Shown one piece after another: positions 16,546 through 26,632 of a stretch of DNA of 64,000 bases (position 1 is the stretch's first letter; each line of letters starts with the position of its first letter). The DNA comes from Acidobacteria bacterium Ga0077551 (lineage in GTDB: Bacteria > Pseudomonadota > Alphaproteobacteria > Caulobacterales > Hyphomonadaceae). The position numbers and the translations under genes were made by a program. The notes below the pieces were generated by a model. The model ran no database searches and was not told the DNA's origin. It saw only the letters and a list, made by a program, of their open reading frames with translations. The DNA is taken from assembly GCA_001464545.1 (NCBI GenBank), contig LNFC01000020.1, positions 1-64,000 of the forward strand, in the 5' to 3' direction.

Positions 16546-17334
16546 ATGACGGCTCATCATATCAAGCTGGAGAAGACGGCGGACGGCATTGCCATTCTCA
16601 CCATCGACCGCGCGGAGAAGCGCAATGCGATGACCTATGCGATGCTGTTCGCGTTCATCGAGAAGGTGCGCGAAGTGTCGGTGGACGACAGTGTCCGTGT
16701 GCTGATCGTGACTGGATCGGGCGGGGCGTTCTGCGCGGGCACTGACCTTGCGGACCTGTCGACCATTCCGGGAGAGACGCGCGGCGTGCGCGGCGAGGCG
16801 CATGAAGGCGATGTCTGGTGGCCGCTGGTGGCTTGTCCCAAGCCGGTGGTCGGCGCGATTGACGGCTATGCGGTGGGCATGGGGGCGGAGTTTTCCAGCC
16901 AGTGCGATGTGCGCATCGTCACCAACCGGGCGCGGTTCGCCTGGAACTTTGCGCACCGCGGCCTCGTGCCGGACACCGGCGCGGGCAGCTGGATCCTGCC
17001 GCGCCTGATCGGACATTCGCGGGCTTTGCGGCTGCTCTATTCCGGCGGCTTCCTCGAGGCGGCGGAGGCGAAAGAGATCGGCTATGCCAACGAGGTCGTG
17101 GCGCCGGAAGCGCTGATGGACGCGGCGCTGGCCGAGGCGCGGCGGTATCTCACTTCCTCGCCCTTCTCGATCCGCCACATGAAGGCGCTCGTCTATGAAG
17201 GCCTCGCCCGCGAATTGCCGGAGCATATGAAGGCGCACGTCACCGCTTTGTCAGCCTGCTTCAAGTCGGCCGACCACAAGGAAGGCGTGGCGTCCTTCCT
17301 GGAGAAACGGCCCGCGAAGTTTACAGGCAGCTGA
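16546..17334 (+). CDS. Enoyl-CoA hydratase/isomerase family protein
   Basis: A 262-residue crotonase-fold enzyme. The first oxyanion-hole segment is GAFCAGTDLAD (about 60-70) and the second is the GYAVGMGAEFSSQCD region, with RGLVPDTGAGSWILPRLIG covering the active site. In classical hydratases two Glu residues act at these places; here the second site has Asp (PDTG), so isomerase, hydrolase or variant hydratase activity is possible. A strong ribosome-binding site (gggaggaac) precedes the ATG. A small hypothetical gene follows after nine bases. Confidence 0.92.
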   Translation: MTAHHIKLEKTADGIAILTIDRAEKRNAMTYAMLFAFIEKVREVSVDDSVRVLIVTGSGGAFCAGTDLADLSTIPGETRGVRGEAHEGDVWWPLVACPKPVVGAIDGYAVGMGAEFSSQCDVRIVTNRARFAWNFAHRGLVPDTGAGSWILPRLIGHSRALRLLYSGGFLEAAEAKEIGYANEVVAPEALMDAALAEARRYLTSSPFSIRHMKALVYEGLARELPEHMKAHVTALSACFKSADHKEGVASFLEKRPAKFTGS

Positions 17335-17343
17335 GAGCAACCG

Positions 17344-17604
17344 ATGAGCGAAGATCTTGTGGTGATCCCGATGCCGCTTGAAACCGGAGGGGTGACGTAT
17401 GCGGTGGCCCTGCTCGTCGAGGTCGGCGGCGAGCCGTTCGCGGAGGCGATCCATGCCGTGCCAGGCACGACGTTCGCACCGCCGCGCCGGATTTTACTGT
17501 CGCGATATTCGCTCGCCCGGATCCGCTCCGGCAACATGGAGCGGCCAGACCTCTATCTCTACGAAGGCATGATCCTGCCGCGTCCGCGCGAGGGACACAA
17601 CTGA
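17344..17604 (+). CDS. Small conserved hypothetical protein
   Basis: An 86-residue protein with no signal peptide or membrane helix. It begins nine bases after the enoyl-CoA hydratase gene, so the two are probably co-transcribed. The sequence has an even mix of strands and turns (PMPLETGGVTYAVALLVEVG, PPRRILLSRYSLARIRSG) and ends in a charged tail. I do not recognise the family. Confidence 0.68.
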   Translation: MSEDLVVIPMPLETGGVTYAVALLVEVGGEPFAEAIHAVPGTTFAPPRRILLSRYSLARIRSGNMERPDLYLYEGMILPRPREGHN

Positions 17605-17624
17605 GCTCGCGCGGCCGCGCCGGA

Positions 17625-17993
17625 TCAGCCCATCACGAAGGCGTTCAGCTTGTTGCCGTCGGGGTCGCGGAAGTAGCCCGCGTAGAACGTGTCGCCGCGC
17701 GGTCCGGGCGGGCCTTCATCGGTCGCGCCCAAGCTGAGGGCGAGATGGTAGATGCGGTCCACCTGCGCCTTGTCCTTCGCCTGCAGCGCCACCATCACGC
17801 CATTGCCGACGCTCATTGCGTTGCCGTCATAGGGATATCCGACACCAATGCCCGCGCCGCCCTCCGGCGTGCCCCAGGCAATGAAGTTGTCCATCGTGAA
17901 CATCCGCGGCGTGCCCAGTTCGGCTGCGATCGCATCATAGAATTTCGAAGCGCGCGCGAGGTCGCGCGTGCCTAGGGTGACATAGCCGATCAT
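17625..17993 (-). CDS. VOC family protein (glyoxalase-like)
   Basis: A 122-residue single VOC domain. The opening MIGYVTLGTRDLARASKFYDA and the closing YAGYFRDPDGNKLNAFVMG are highly typical of the YaeR/lactoylglutathione-lyase-like group. The paired acidic/His ligands expected of metal-dependent members are incomplete, so the exact chemistry is open. The start at 17993 is the only sensible one. It is convergent with the 17344 gene and divergent from the quinone oxidoreductase gene. Confidence 0.88.
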   Translation of the reverse strand: MIGYVTLGTRDLARASKFYDAIAAELGTPRMFTMDNFIAWGTPEGGAGIGVGYPYDGNAMSVGNGVMVALQAKDKAQVDRIYHLALSLGATDEGPPGPRGDTFYAGYFRDPDGNKLNAFVMG

Positions 17994-18125
17994 TGATTTT
18001 CTCCCTCCAGTGAGGCGCGAACAAAAGCAGAACTTCTCGCGCTTGTCGAGTCCGCTGCGAGGCGGGGATTTGACAGTCCCGTGCAGTCCCGGCTTGGTGA
18101 TCCGGCAAAGTCCATGGAGCGCCCG

Positions 18126-19103
18126 ATGACCCTTCCCAATGCCTATGCCATTCGCATGCACCAGACCGGCGGGCCGGAGGTGTTGCAGGTGGAGACTGCG
18201 CCGCCGCGGGCGCCGGGGCCGGGCGAGGTGCTGGTGCGCCAGACCGCGGTGGGGGTGAACTTCATCGACACCTATCACCGCACCGGTCTTTACAAGATGC
18301 CGCTGCCATTTGTTCCGGGGTCGGAAGGTGCGGGCGTGATCGAGGAGGTCGGCGAGGGCGTGCTGCACGTGGAGCTGGGCGACCGGGTCGCCTATACCGG
18401 GCGCGGCACCTACGCGACGCACTATACCGGGCCGGCGGCCGGCGTCGTGCCGCTGCCCGCCGGGATCAGCGACGAGGAGGCCGCCGCGATCCTGCTGAAG
18501 GGCACGACGGCGTGGATGCTGCTGGAGGAAATCCGTCCCCTTCAGAAAGGCGAGACGGCGCTGGTCTGGGCGCCGGTCGGCGGGGTCGGCTCGCTGCTGA
18601 CGCCCTGGGCGAAACATCTCGGCGCGCGGGTGATTGCGGTCACGTCCAGCGCGGCGAAGGCGGAGCGGGCGAGAGCGCTCGGCGCGGATGAGGTGGTGGT
18701 CGGTTATGACGACGTCGCCAAACAGGTCCGTACACTGACGAATGACAAGGGCGTCGATGTCGTGTATGACAGCGTCGGCAAGATCTCGGCGGAGGCCTCG
18801 CTCGCGAGCCTGCGGCCGCGCGGCTGGTTCATCACCTATGGCAATGCCTCCGGCGCGGCAGACCCGATCCCGCCGGGCCGGCTGGCGGCGGGCGGCTCGC
18901 TGGTGATGACGCGGCCGACGCTGTTCAATTTCACGGACACGCCGGAGGCGCTGGCGCGGGCCTCGAAGCGTCTGTTCAGCCTGATCGAGAAGGGCGTGCT
19001 GAGCGCCGATATCGGCCAGCGCTTTGCACTGAAAGACGCCGCCGAGGCGCACCGGGCGCTGGAAGGCGGCGCGACGACCGGGGCGACGTTGCTGGTGCCT
19101 TGA
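18126..19103 (+). CDS. Quinone oxidoreductase (zinc-independent MDR family)
   Basis: A 325-residue NADPH:quinone reductase of the medium-chain dehydrogenase/reductase superfamily. The N-terminal GroES-like domain contains GVNFIDTYHRTGLYKMPLPF, the QOR signature, and the Rossmann part contains PVGGVGSLLTPWAKHLGARV. The zinc-binding cysteines of alcohol dehydrogenases are absent. The start at 18126 (MTLPNAYAIRMHQ) matches the family. The stop overlaps the start of the PAP2-like membrane gene (TGATG). Confidence 0.93.
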   Translation: MTLPNAYAIRMHQTGGPEVLQVETAPPRAPGPGEVLVRQTAVGVNFIDTYHRTGLYKMPLPFVPGSEGAGVIEEVGEGVLHVELGDRVAYTGRGTYATHYTGPAAGVVPLPAGISDEEAAAILLKGTTAWMLLEEIRPLQKGETALVWAPVGGVGSLLTPWAKHLGARVIAVTSSAAKAERARALGADEVVVGYDDVAKQVRTLTNDKGVDVVYDSVGKISAEASLASLRPRGWFITYGNASGAADPIPPGRLAAGGSLVMTRPTLFNFTDTPEALARASKRLFSLIEKGVLSADIGQRFALKDAAEAHRALEGGATTGATLLVP

Positions 19104-19681
19104 TGCGCACGGTATTCGCGCACGCCCTCTCGCTCGCAGGCCACCCGGCGATCCTCACGCCGGTCGGGGCTGCGCTGGCAGCCGCGTCGGGGGATGCACC
19201 GCCTGACCTGACACGCACGGTTGTGCTGGCTGCAGGCGGCATTGCGGCGGCCGCAGCGCTGTTCAGCCTCGTGCAGGTCCGGCGGGGAAAGTGGGCCGAT
19301 GCGGACGCCTCGCAGCCGGAAGAGCGCAGCCAGCTGAACCTGTTCCTCTTTCCGGCGCTGGCCCTGGCATCGGCCTGGGCCTTCTGGAGCGGCCAGCCGG
19401 CGGCGCTCTCCACCGGCCTCGCCATCGCGGCAGCCCTGGTGGCTGCGGCAGTGCTAACCTCGCGCTGGCTGAAACTTTCCCTGCATGTCGGCTTTGCCGT
19501 TCTGGTGGCCAGCCTGTTCTGGCCTGACATGTTTCTGGTCGGCATCGGGCTCGGCTTCAGCTGCCTGATTGCCTGGTCCCGGCTATATCTCGCAAGGCAT
19601 GATATGGCCGATATTCTGGCCGGCGGGCTGGCGGGCGCGCTCGGAGGACTTGTCCTCCAGCTCCTGCTTGTGGCTCCCTAG
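19103..19681 (+). CDS. PAP2-like phosphatase-family membrane protein
   Basis: A 192-residue protein with about six membrane helices. The C-terminal AWSRLYLARHDMADILAGG corresponds to the SRxxxxxHxxxD motif of PAP2 phosphatases, and SLHVGF stands where the middle SGH motif is expected, with Ser-Leu-His instead of Ser-Gly-His. The first KxxxxxxRP motif is not seen. It is either a divergent lipid-phosphate phosphatase or a non-catalytic relative. Translationally coupled to the quinone oxidoreductase gene. Confidence 0.75.
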   Translation: MRTVFAHALSLAGHPAILTPVGAALAAASGDAPPDLTRTVVLAAGGIAAAAALFSLVQVRRGKWADADASQPEERSQLNLFLFPALALASAWAFWSGQPAALSTGLAIAAALVAAAVLTSRWLKLSLHVGFAVLVASLFWPDMFLVGIGLGFSCLIAWSRLYLARHDMADILAGGLAGALGGLVLQLLLVAP

Positions 19682-19723
19682 TCTCGCCGCAATCGAAGAA
19701 GATTCTGGAGCGATAACGGGGAG

Positions 19724-20206
19724 ATGCACATGAAGGGATTTCTGGTTCTGGTATTGGCGGCGGGGCTCGGCGCCTGCGCGCACGGGATGGCGGGGCCGAA
19801 GACGGTGACCGAACTGCACCAGCAGCATGTCTGGCAGCACGAGCCCGGCGCCGACCTGATGGCCGCGATGGAGACGGGGTTCAGCCGCATTGCGCACCGC
19901 GAGGGCCGGGCGACCACGCTCGCCCAGCTGGCCGAGGCGGGCTATGAATGCACCTACGGCGAAGCGCACGAGGACTATCCGGAGCCGATGGCGGTCTGCG
20001 CCCGCAGCTTTGCCTCGCGTGCCTGCCAGTTCGACTGGGAGGTGTCGCTGACGAGTGATCCCAAAAGGCCGGACAGTGTGGACTCTGCGGAGGCCGTTTT
20101 CCGCCGTGACTGCGTCGGCCTTGCGGACGATTTTCCTGAGCCGATCAAGTCTGCCATCGACGACCAGCTGGCCCCGCCGCCGGCCTTGCCGGGCACCGCA
20201 AACTGA
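19724..20206 (+). CDS. Lipoprotein of unknown function
   Basis: A 160-residue protein with a lipoprotein signal (VLVLAAGLGAC). The mature part is acidic and has four further cysteines (in GYECTYGE, AVCARSF, RACQFDW and RRDCVGL), enough for two disulfide bonds in the periplasm. No named domain is recognised. An alternative ATG two codons downstream (19730) would give the same signal. It follows the PAP2-like gene after 42 bases and precedes the YcaQ-type gene after 52. Confidence 0.78.
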   Translation: MHMKGFLVLVLAAGLGACAHGMAGPKTVTELHQQHVWQHEPGADLMAAMETGFSRIAHREGRATTLAQLAEAGYECTYGEAHEDYPEPMAVCARSFASRACQFDWEVSLTSDPKRPDSVDSAEAVFRRDCVGLADDFPEPIKSAIDDQLAPPPALPGTAN

Positions 20207-20258
20207 CACAATTGCCGGCTTGGCCAGCAGCTGGCAGCGAGAGGGGCAAGGGCGGGGA

Positions 20259-21434
20259 ATGGTGCTGAGAATTGCCAACCGGGATGCGCGGCGGCTGTGG
20301 CTGGAGGCGCAGGGCCTGTCGGCGCCGCCGACGGGGCCGGTGGACTTGCCCGGCACGATCCGCAAGCTTGGCTTCGTGCAGCTCGACACGATCCGCGTGG
20401 TGGCGCGCGCGCACGATCATATCCTGTGGAGCCGCAACCAGAATTACCGCGAGCCGATGCTGCACACGTGCCTCGCGCGTGACCGGCAGGTGTTCGAGCA
20501 TTTCACGCATGATGCCTCGCTGATCCCGATCGACTTCTATCCGATGTGGCGGCGCCAGTTCCGCCGGATGGAGGAGAAGGTGCGCGGCTGGGAATGGCAC
20601 CGCGGCATGCTGGACGAGGACGGGCGCGCGGCCATCCGTGCACGGATCGAAGCGGAAGGCCCGCTCAGCACCAAGGCGTTCGATACCAAGATCGTGGGCA
20701 AGCGGGAAATGTGGCGCAGGCCGCCGCACAAGCTGGCGCTGGATTACATGTGGTATGCGGGGGAACTTTCGACTTCGCACCGCGACGGCTTCACCAAGTT
20801 TTACGATCTGACCGAGCGCGTCATTCCGCATCATCATCGTGCGGCCGAGCATAGTGACGTCGCGCAGGTCGACTGGCTGTGCCGCGAGGCGCTGGCGCGG
20901 CTCGCGTTCGGCACGGAGGGCGACATCCAGCGCTTCTGGGCCGCGGCAGACCTTGGCGAAGTGAAAGCCTGGACAGCGGCGAAGGCGCGAAAGCTTGTGC
21001 CGGTGGAGATCGAGTCGGCGCGCGGCGAGTGGAGCGCGGCGCTGGCGCTGCCGGATATCGAGACGCGGCTGGCCGAGGTCTCCGCGCCGGCGCCGCGGCT
21101 GCGCATCCTCAATCCGTTCGACCCGGTGATCCGCGACCGGAACCGCCTGACGCGCCTGTTCGGCTTCGACTACCGGATCGAGATTTTCGTGCCCGAGGCG
21201 AAGCGCCAGTGGGGCTACTATGTCTATCCGCTGCTGGAAGGCGACCGGTTCGTGGGGCGCATCGAGGTGAAATCCGACCGCGAGGCCGGCGAGATCAGCG
21301 TGCACCAGCTGTGGCCGGAGCCAGGCGTGAAGTGGACCGATGCGCGGCAGGCTAAGCTGGAGGCGGAACTCGGTCGGCTGGCGCGGCTGGTGGGGGCAGA
21401 TGAGGTCGTCTGGCGCACGGATGTGCGGCGTTGA
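20259..21434 (+). CDS. Winged-helix protein of the YcaQ/AlkX DNA glycosylase family
   Basis: A 391-residue protein of the HTH_42 superfamily. Characterised members unhook DNA interstrand crosslinks and excise alkylated bases; the QxD catalytic motif of that family is visible as FVQLDTIRVVARAHDHILWSR near residue 40. Other matches are HASLIP-type DASLIPIDFYPMWRRQF and the C-terminal LRILNPFDPVIRDRNRLTRLFGFDYRIEIF. The ATG at 20259 follows a GGGGCAAGGGCGGGG stretch and begins at the conserved N terminus. It is not near other repair genes; recA lies about 1 kb downstream. Confidence 0.88.
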   Translation: MVLRIANRDARRLWLEAQGLSAPPTGPVDLPGTIRKLGFVQLDTIRVVARAHDHILWSRNQNYREPMLHTCLARDRQVFEHFTHDASLIPIDFYPMWRRQFRRMEEKVRGWEWHRGMLDEDGRAAIRARIEAEGPLSTKAFDTKIVGKREMWRRPPHKLALDYMWYAGELSTSHRDGFTKFYDLTERVIPHHHRAAEHSDVAQVDWLCREALARLAFGTEGDIQRFWAAADLGEVKAWTAAKARKLVPVEIESARGEWSAALALPDIETRLAEVSAPAPRLRILNPFDPVIRDRNRLTRLFGFDYRIEIFVPEAKRQWGYYVYPLLEGDRFVGRIEVKSDREAGEISVHQLWPEPGVKWTDARQAKLEAELGRLARLVGADEVVWRTDVRR

Positions 21435-21529
21435 GCGCCTCCGGGCTGCTTTCTTGCCGGGAAGACGCGCGTTGGCGCCAGCGCGTCCCTATATAAGTCC
21501 GGCGCACCCGCAGCACAGGAAGCACCCTC

Positions 21530-22015
21530 ATGTTCACGCCTGAAAACCTGCTTGTGCTGGCGCTGTTCGTGCTCGCCAATCTCGCCGCTGCCTCGAGCGG
21601 GGCGGTGTTCCGGCCGGGCGCTTGGTATGCAGCTCTGTCCAAGCCGCCCTGGACACCGCCGAACTGGGCCTTTCCGGTGGTCTGGTCGGCGCTGTTCGTG
21701 CTGAACGCGGTAGCGGGTTGGCTGGTCTGGCTGACCGGCGGGGCTGAGGCCACGGGCGCGCTGGTGCTGTATGGTGTGAGCCTCGTGATCAATGCCAGCT
21801 GGTCGGGCGTGTTCTTCGGACTGCGCCGGATGGGGCTGGGCTTCGTGATCGTCGTGACGCTCTGGCTGTCGATCGCGGCGGTGATGGCCGCGTTTGCGCC
21901 GATCCATGCCCTCGCAGCCGGCATGCTGGCGCCTTACCTGACCTGGGTGACCATCGCCTCGGCGCTCAACCTGCGCGTCTGGCAGCTCAATCCTGCGGCG
22001 CGTGCGCCTGCCTGA
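21530..22015 (+). CDS. TspO/MBR family tryptophan-rich sensory protein
   Basis: A 161-residue membrane protein with five helices, related to the mitochondrial translocator protein. The signature loop ALSKPPWTPPNWAFPVVW and the later NASWSGVFFGLRRMGLG are diagnostic. Bacterial TspO binds porphyrins and modulates oxidative or photosynthetic gene expression. No photosynthesis genes are nearby, so its role here is unknown. The usual tryptophan richness is kept. Confidence 0.94.
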   Translation: MFTPENLLVLALFVLANLAAASSGAVFRPGAWYAALSKPPWTPPNWAFPVVWSALFVLNAVAGWLVWLTGGAEATGALVLYGVSLVINASWSGVFFGLRRMGLGFVIVVTLWLSIAAVMAAFAPIHALAAGMLAPYLTWVTIASALNLRVWQLNPAARAPA

Positions 22016-22021
22016 GAGGCA

Positions 22022-22231
22022 TCACTTCGAATAGGTTAGGCGCTGGGCGGCCGCTTCGGCGTCCCAATAGGCTTCCTGCAGGTCAACGCTCCAATAGCGC
22101 ACCGCGCTCAAGGGAATCGGTCTACCAGTCACGGCGCAGGTGACGAAACTCCCCGGCGTGAGGATGTCGTAATCATTGTCGCCATAGCGAAGGCGGGCTT
22201 CCCCGCCGGAATTTCCGGACCGTGTGAGCAT
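22022..22231 (-). CDS. DUF2093 family protein
   Basis: A 69-residue protein matching the small alphaproteobacterial DUF2093 family: ARLRYGDNDYDILTPGSFVTCAVTGRPIPL and RYWSVDLQEAYWDAEAA are its two conserved blocks (quoted here in part as RYGDNDYDILTPG and VTGRPIPL). The function is unknown. It is convergent with tspO and divergent from recA. Confidence 0.85.
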   Translation of the reverse strand: MLTRSGNSGGEARLRYGDNDYDILTPGSFVTCAVTGRPIPLSAVRYWSVDLQEAYWDAEAAAQRLTYSK

Positions 22232-22302
22232 GGCTTGGACTATGCCTGAGACAGTGCCGGAAGGAAAGATGTTCGGGCAAAAAGTTTCTGCTTTGTTCTC
22301 CA

Positions 22303-22317
22303 GAACAAATAGTGTAC
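22303..22317 (+). promoter_or_regulatory. Candidate SOS box ahead of recA
   Basis: GAAC-AAATAGT-GTAC matches the alphaproteobacterial LexA box GAAC-N7-GAAC (equally GTTC-N7-GTTC) with one mismatch, 71 bases upstream of the recA ATG. An overlapping palindrome GTTC-TCCA-GAAC (22295-22306) is adjacent. Position and partial consensus support LexA control of recA, but the mismatch leaves doubt. Confidence 0.5.
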
Positions 22318-22387
22318 ATGACGTCTCAGCACGGCAATCGGGGGCCTTGCCAAACCGGCCCCCATGGTAGACCTAAGGAGACGACCT

Positions 22388-23482
<1,095 letters not shown>

Positions 23483-23755
23483 TCCCGGCGGGTCTGGCAG
23501 GGACATGAAATTGCGGTTTTCCATTTGCAACATGGGAAACCGCGAGCCTCCACGGTCTGCGCGGTAAATCCGCGCTGGACCGGTGTGGCAAGCTTCCGGT
23601 CTACCGATCTCCGGACTGGAAGAAGTCCCCTTTGTGGCGCGCCTTGTCTTGGCGTGCTGCAAAGGGGCCTTTATATCGCCTCTGTAATCCAGCGCGCGCC
23701 TCGGCTAAGGCGGGCGCCGGAACGTTTGGTGATTGGCAAGGAACAGAAGCAAAAG
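23483..23755. other. recA-alaS intergenic region
   Basis: A 273-base spacer without a credible gene. It contains a hairpin GCGGTTTTCCAT / ATGGGAAACCGC (23513-23524 and 23532-23543, one G-T pair) 30 bases after the recA stop. There is no T-run, so it is at most a weak or rho-assisted terminator. The rest shows nothing I can assign. Confidence 0.5.
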
Positions 23756-26398
23756 ATGCAAGGCGTTAACGAGATCCGGGAGACGTTCCTCAGCTTTTTT
23801 GAGAAGAACGGCCATGCCCGCCGGCCATCGGCGCCGCTGGTGCCGCAGAACGACCCGACCCTGCTGTTCGTCAACGCAGGCATGGTGCCGTTCAAGAACA
23901 TCTTCACCGGCGTGGAAGCCCCGTTTGCGCCACGCGCCACGACGTCGCAGAAATGCGTGCGTGCCGGCGGCAAGCACAATGACCTCGACAATGTCGGCTA
24001 CACCGCGCGCCACCACACCTTCTTCGAAATGCTGGGGAATTTTTCCTTCGGCGACTACTTCAAGGACGACGCGATCCGCCTCGCCTGGGAGCTGATCACC
24101 AAGGATTACGGGCTCGACCCGAAACGCCTGCTGGTCACCGTCTATGCCGAGGACGAGGAAGCCGCCTCGATCTGGAAGAAGGTCGCCGGCTTTGACGATT
24201 CGCGGATCATCCGGATCGCGACGAGCGACAATTTCTGGTCGATGGGCGATACCGGCCCGTGCGGCCCCTGTTCGGAAATCTTCTTCGACCATGGCGACAA
24301 GGTGGCCGGCGGCCCGCCGGGCAGCGCCGATCAGGACGGTGACCGCTTCATCGAGGTCTGGAACCTCGTGTTCATGCAGTTCGAGCAGCACGAAGGCGGC
24401 AAGCGCACCAGCCTGCCCAAGCCCTCGATCGATACCGGCATGGGCCTCGAGCGGATTGCGGCCGTGCTGCAGGGCAAGCACAACAACTATGATATCGACC
24501 TGTTCCGTACGCTGATCAATGCGGAAGAAGATGTTTACGGTCAGAAATCGGCCGGCGACAAGGCAGCCTCGTTCCGCGTCATCGCGGACCACCTGCGCAC
24601 CTCGGCATTCCTCGTGGCGGACGGCGTGCTGCCGTCGAACGAGGGGCGCGGCTATGTGCTGCGCCGGATCATGCGGCGCGCGATGCGCCATGGCCACATG
24701 CTGGGCGCGCGCGAGCCGCTGATGCACAAGCTGGTGCCCGCGCTGGTCGCCGAGATGGGCAAGGCCTATCCGGAACTTGGCCGCGCGCAGGTCGCCATCG
24801 AAGCGGCCATCGAGCAGGAGGAGGCCCGCTTCCAGCGCACGCTCGGCAACGGCCTGTCGCTGCTCGACAAGGCGCTCGCCGAGCTGAAGCCCGGCGCCGC
24901 GCTGCCGGGCGATGTGGCGTTCAAACTGTCGGACACTTACGGCTTTCCGCTCGACCTGACGCAGGACATCCTGCGCGGACGCGGCCTTGAAGTGGACGTG
25001 GCAGGCTTCGAAGCCGCGCTCGATGTCCAGCGCGGCGCCAGCCGCGCCGCAGGCTTCACGTCCGGTGACCGCGCGACCGAGGAAATCTGGTTCGAGGCCC
25101 GCGCCAAGACCGGCCCGACGAAATTTGCAGGCTACGGCGCCACCTCCGGCGACGGCAAACTGGTGGCGATCGCCGCCGGCGGCTTGCTCGCGCAGGACAT
25201 GTCGGCCGGCGAAGCGGAACTGGTGTTCGACACGACGCCCTTCTACGCCGAATCCGGCGGCCAGGCGGGTGATCATGGCGAGATCGTCTTCGAGGGCGGC
25301 GCGCGTTTCATCGTGCGCGACGTGCAGAAGCGCGCCGGGGATGTGCATGTGCATATCGGCGAACTGGTGTCCGGGAACGTGAAGCTCGGCGCGAAGGCGC
25401 AGCTGAAAGTCGATGCCGTGCGCCGCAAGCAGGTCATGGCAAACCATTCGGCGACCCACCTGATGCATGCCGCGCTGCGCAAGGTGCTCGGCGCGCATGT
25501 CACGCAGAAAGGCTCGCTCGTCGAAGCCGACCGGTTCCGGTTCGACTTCTCGCACGGCGCGCCGATGACGCCGGCCGAGATCGAAGCGGTCGAGGATGAA
25601 GTCAACGCGCAGATCCGCGCAAACATCGACACCGGCATCAAGGTGACGAGCCCCGAGAAGGCGATCGAGGCTGGCGCGCTGGCCCTGTTCGGCGAGAAGT
25701 ATGGCGAGGAAGTCCGTGTACTGTCGATGGGTGAGCCGGGCGATGGCGGGCGGTCCTACTCCGTCGAGCTGTGCGGCGGCACCCACGTGACCCGTACGGG
25801 GGATATCGCCGTGTTCGCCATCCTGTCGGAAGGCGGCGTTGCCGCCGGCGTTCGCCGCATCGAGGCGGCCACCGGCGCCGAGGCGCTGAGCTATCTCAAA
25901 GGCCGCGCGCAGATTGCCGCGGATGTCGCGAAAAGCCTGAAGGTTCCGCTGAAGGATCTGCCGCGCCGCGTGGCGGCGCTGACCGATGAGCGCAAGTCGC
26001 TGGAGCGGGAACTCAACGACGCCAAGCGCAAGCTCGCGATGGGCGGCGGCGGCGGGGCCTCGGGTCCGGAAGTCATCAACGGCGTCAACCTGATCGCGCG
26101 GATTGCCGACGGCGTGGGCAGCAAGGACCTGCGCCCGCTGGTCGAGGAGGCGAAAGCCAGCATCGGCTCGGGCGTCGTCGTGTTCGTCGGTATCGAGGGC
26201 GGCAAGGCGGGCATCGCGGTCGGCGTCACCAAGGATCTGGTGGGCACGCATTCCGCCGTCGACCTCGTCAAGGTCGCGGCGGCCGCCATGGGCGGCTCGG
26301 GCGGCGGCGGCCGGCCGGACATGGCGCAGGCCGGCGGCAGCGAGATCGACAAGGCGGACGACGCCCTTGAGGCGGTCCGCACGGCGCTGAAGGGCTGA
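23756..26398 (+). CDS. alaS: Alanine--tRNA ligase
   Basis: Class II synthetase charging tRNA-Ala, 880 residues, the usual size. The aminoacylation domain shows [20 protein letters not shown] (in part: [14 protein letters not shown]) and [17 protein letters not shown]; the editing domain shows the zinc-site [12 protein letters not shown] and CGGTHV; and the C-terminal DHH-like/oligomerisation domain ends [12 protein letters not shown]. The start at [12 protein letters not shown] was chosen as the conserved N terminus; the frame is open further upstream through non-conserved sequence. Confidence 0.99.
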   Translation: MQGVNEIRETFLSFFEKNGHARRPSAPLVPQNDPTLLFVNAGMVPFKNIFTGVEAPFAPRATTSQKCVRAGGKHNDLDNVGYTARHHTFFEMLGNFSFGDYFKDDAIRLAWELITKDYGLDPKRLLVTVYAEDEEAASIWKKVAGFDDSRIIRIATSDNFWSMGDTGPCGPCSEIFFDHGDKVAGGPPGSADQDGDRFIEVWNLVFMQFEQHEGGKRTSLPKPSIDTGMGLERIAAVLQGKHNNYDIDLFRTLINAEEDVYGQKSAGDKAASFRVIADHLRTSAFLVADGVLPSNEGRGYVLRRIMRRAMRHGHMLGAREPLMHKLVPALVAEMGKAYPELGRAQVAIEAAIEQEEARFQRTLGNGLSLLDKALAELKPGAALPGDVAFKLSDTYGFPLDLTQDILRGRGLEVDVAGFEAALDVQRGASRAAGFTSGDRATEEIWFEARAKTGPTKFAGYGATSGDGKLVAIAAGGLLAQDMSAGEAELVFDTTPFYAESGGQAGDHGEIVFEGGARFIVRDVQKRAGDVHVHIGELVSGNVKLGAKAQLKVDAVRRKQVMANHSATHLMHAALRKVLGAHVTQKGSLVEADRFRFDFSHGAPMTPAEIEAVEDEVNAQIRANIDTGIKVTSPEKAIEAGALALFGEKYGEEVRVLSMGEPGDGGRSYSVELCGGTHVTRTGDIAVFAILSEGGVAAGVRRIEAATGAEALSYLKGRAQIAADVAKSLKVPLKDLPRRVAALTDERKSLERELNDAKRKLAMGGGGGASGPEVINGVNLIARIADGVGSKDLRPLVEEAKASIGSGVVVFVGIEGGKAGIAVGVTKDLVGTHSAVDLVKVAAAAMGGSGGGGRPDMAQAGGSEIDKADDALEAVRTALKG

Positions 26399-26426
26399 GG
26401 CCGATTCTCGCGCCTACGGACACGGC

Positions 26427-26588
26427 CTGGATGGCGGGCCCAAGAAGGCGGCGAGGATTGCTTCGGATATTACTGAGGGCGGAATCCGCCGGATTGCCTT
26501 GCCGATGGGGTTTGTTGATGTGAAGGTCTGCGCCATCGATGCGGTCTGGTCCGGGCTCAAGCTGGTGACCTGGAGGGCATCGCGCTGA
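26427..26588 (+). pseudogene. Remnant of a DUF3052-like gene (C-terminal ~53 codons only)
   Basis: Immediately after alaS, an in-frame stretch ending in TGA 26586-26588 translates into a protein-like tail: GPKKAARIASDIT, then IRRIALPMGFVDVKVC, then AVWSGLKLVTWRASR. From memory this closely resembles the C terminus of small DUF3052-family proteins (pattern WPKKAS...TDLTE...ALPLGLVDVKVCAVDE.WSGLKL). No start codon or N-terminal half is present; upstream the frame runs into alaS. I read it as a 5'-truncated relic. The family link is from recollection and needs a profile search. Confidence 0.5.
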
Positions 26589-26632
26589 GATCGCAGAAAA
26601 GGGCAATTCGCGTGGCCGGATCACTGAACTGG

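Noticed and set aside
22295-22306. GTTC-N4-GAAC as the main LexA box of recA
   Set aside because: The Gram-positive box is GAAC-N4-GTTC, the opposite orientation, and alphaproteobacteria use N7 spacing; the overlapping GAAC-N7-GTAC fits better.
23705-26251. 848-codon open frame on the minus strand opposite alaS
   Set aside because: The plus strand encodes a complete alanyl-tRNA synthetase; the opposite frame has no ribosome-binding site and an Arg/Ala/Gln/His-rich composition typical of shadow frames.
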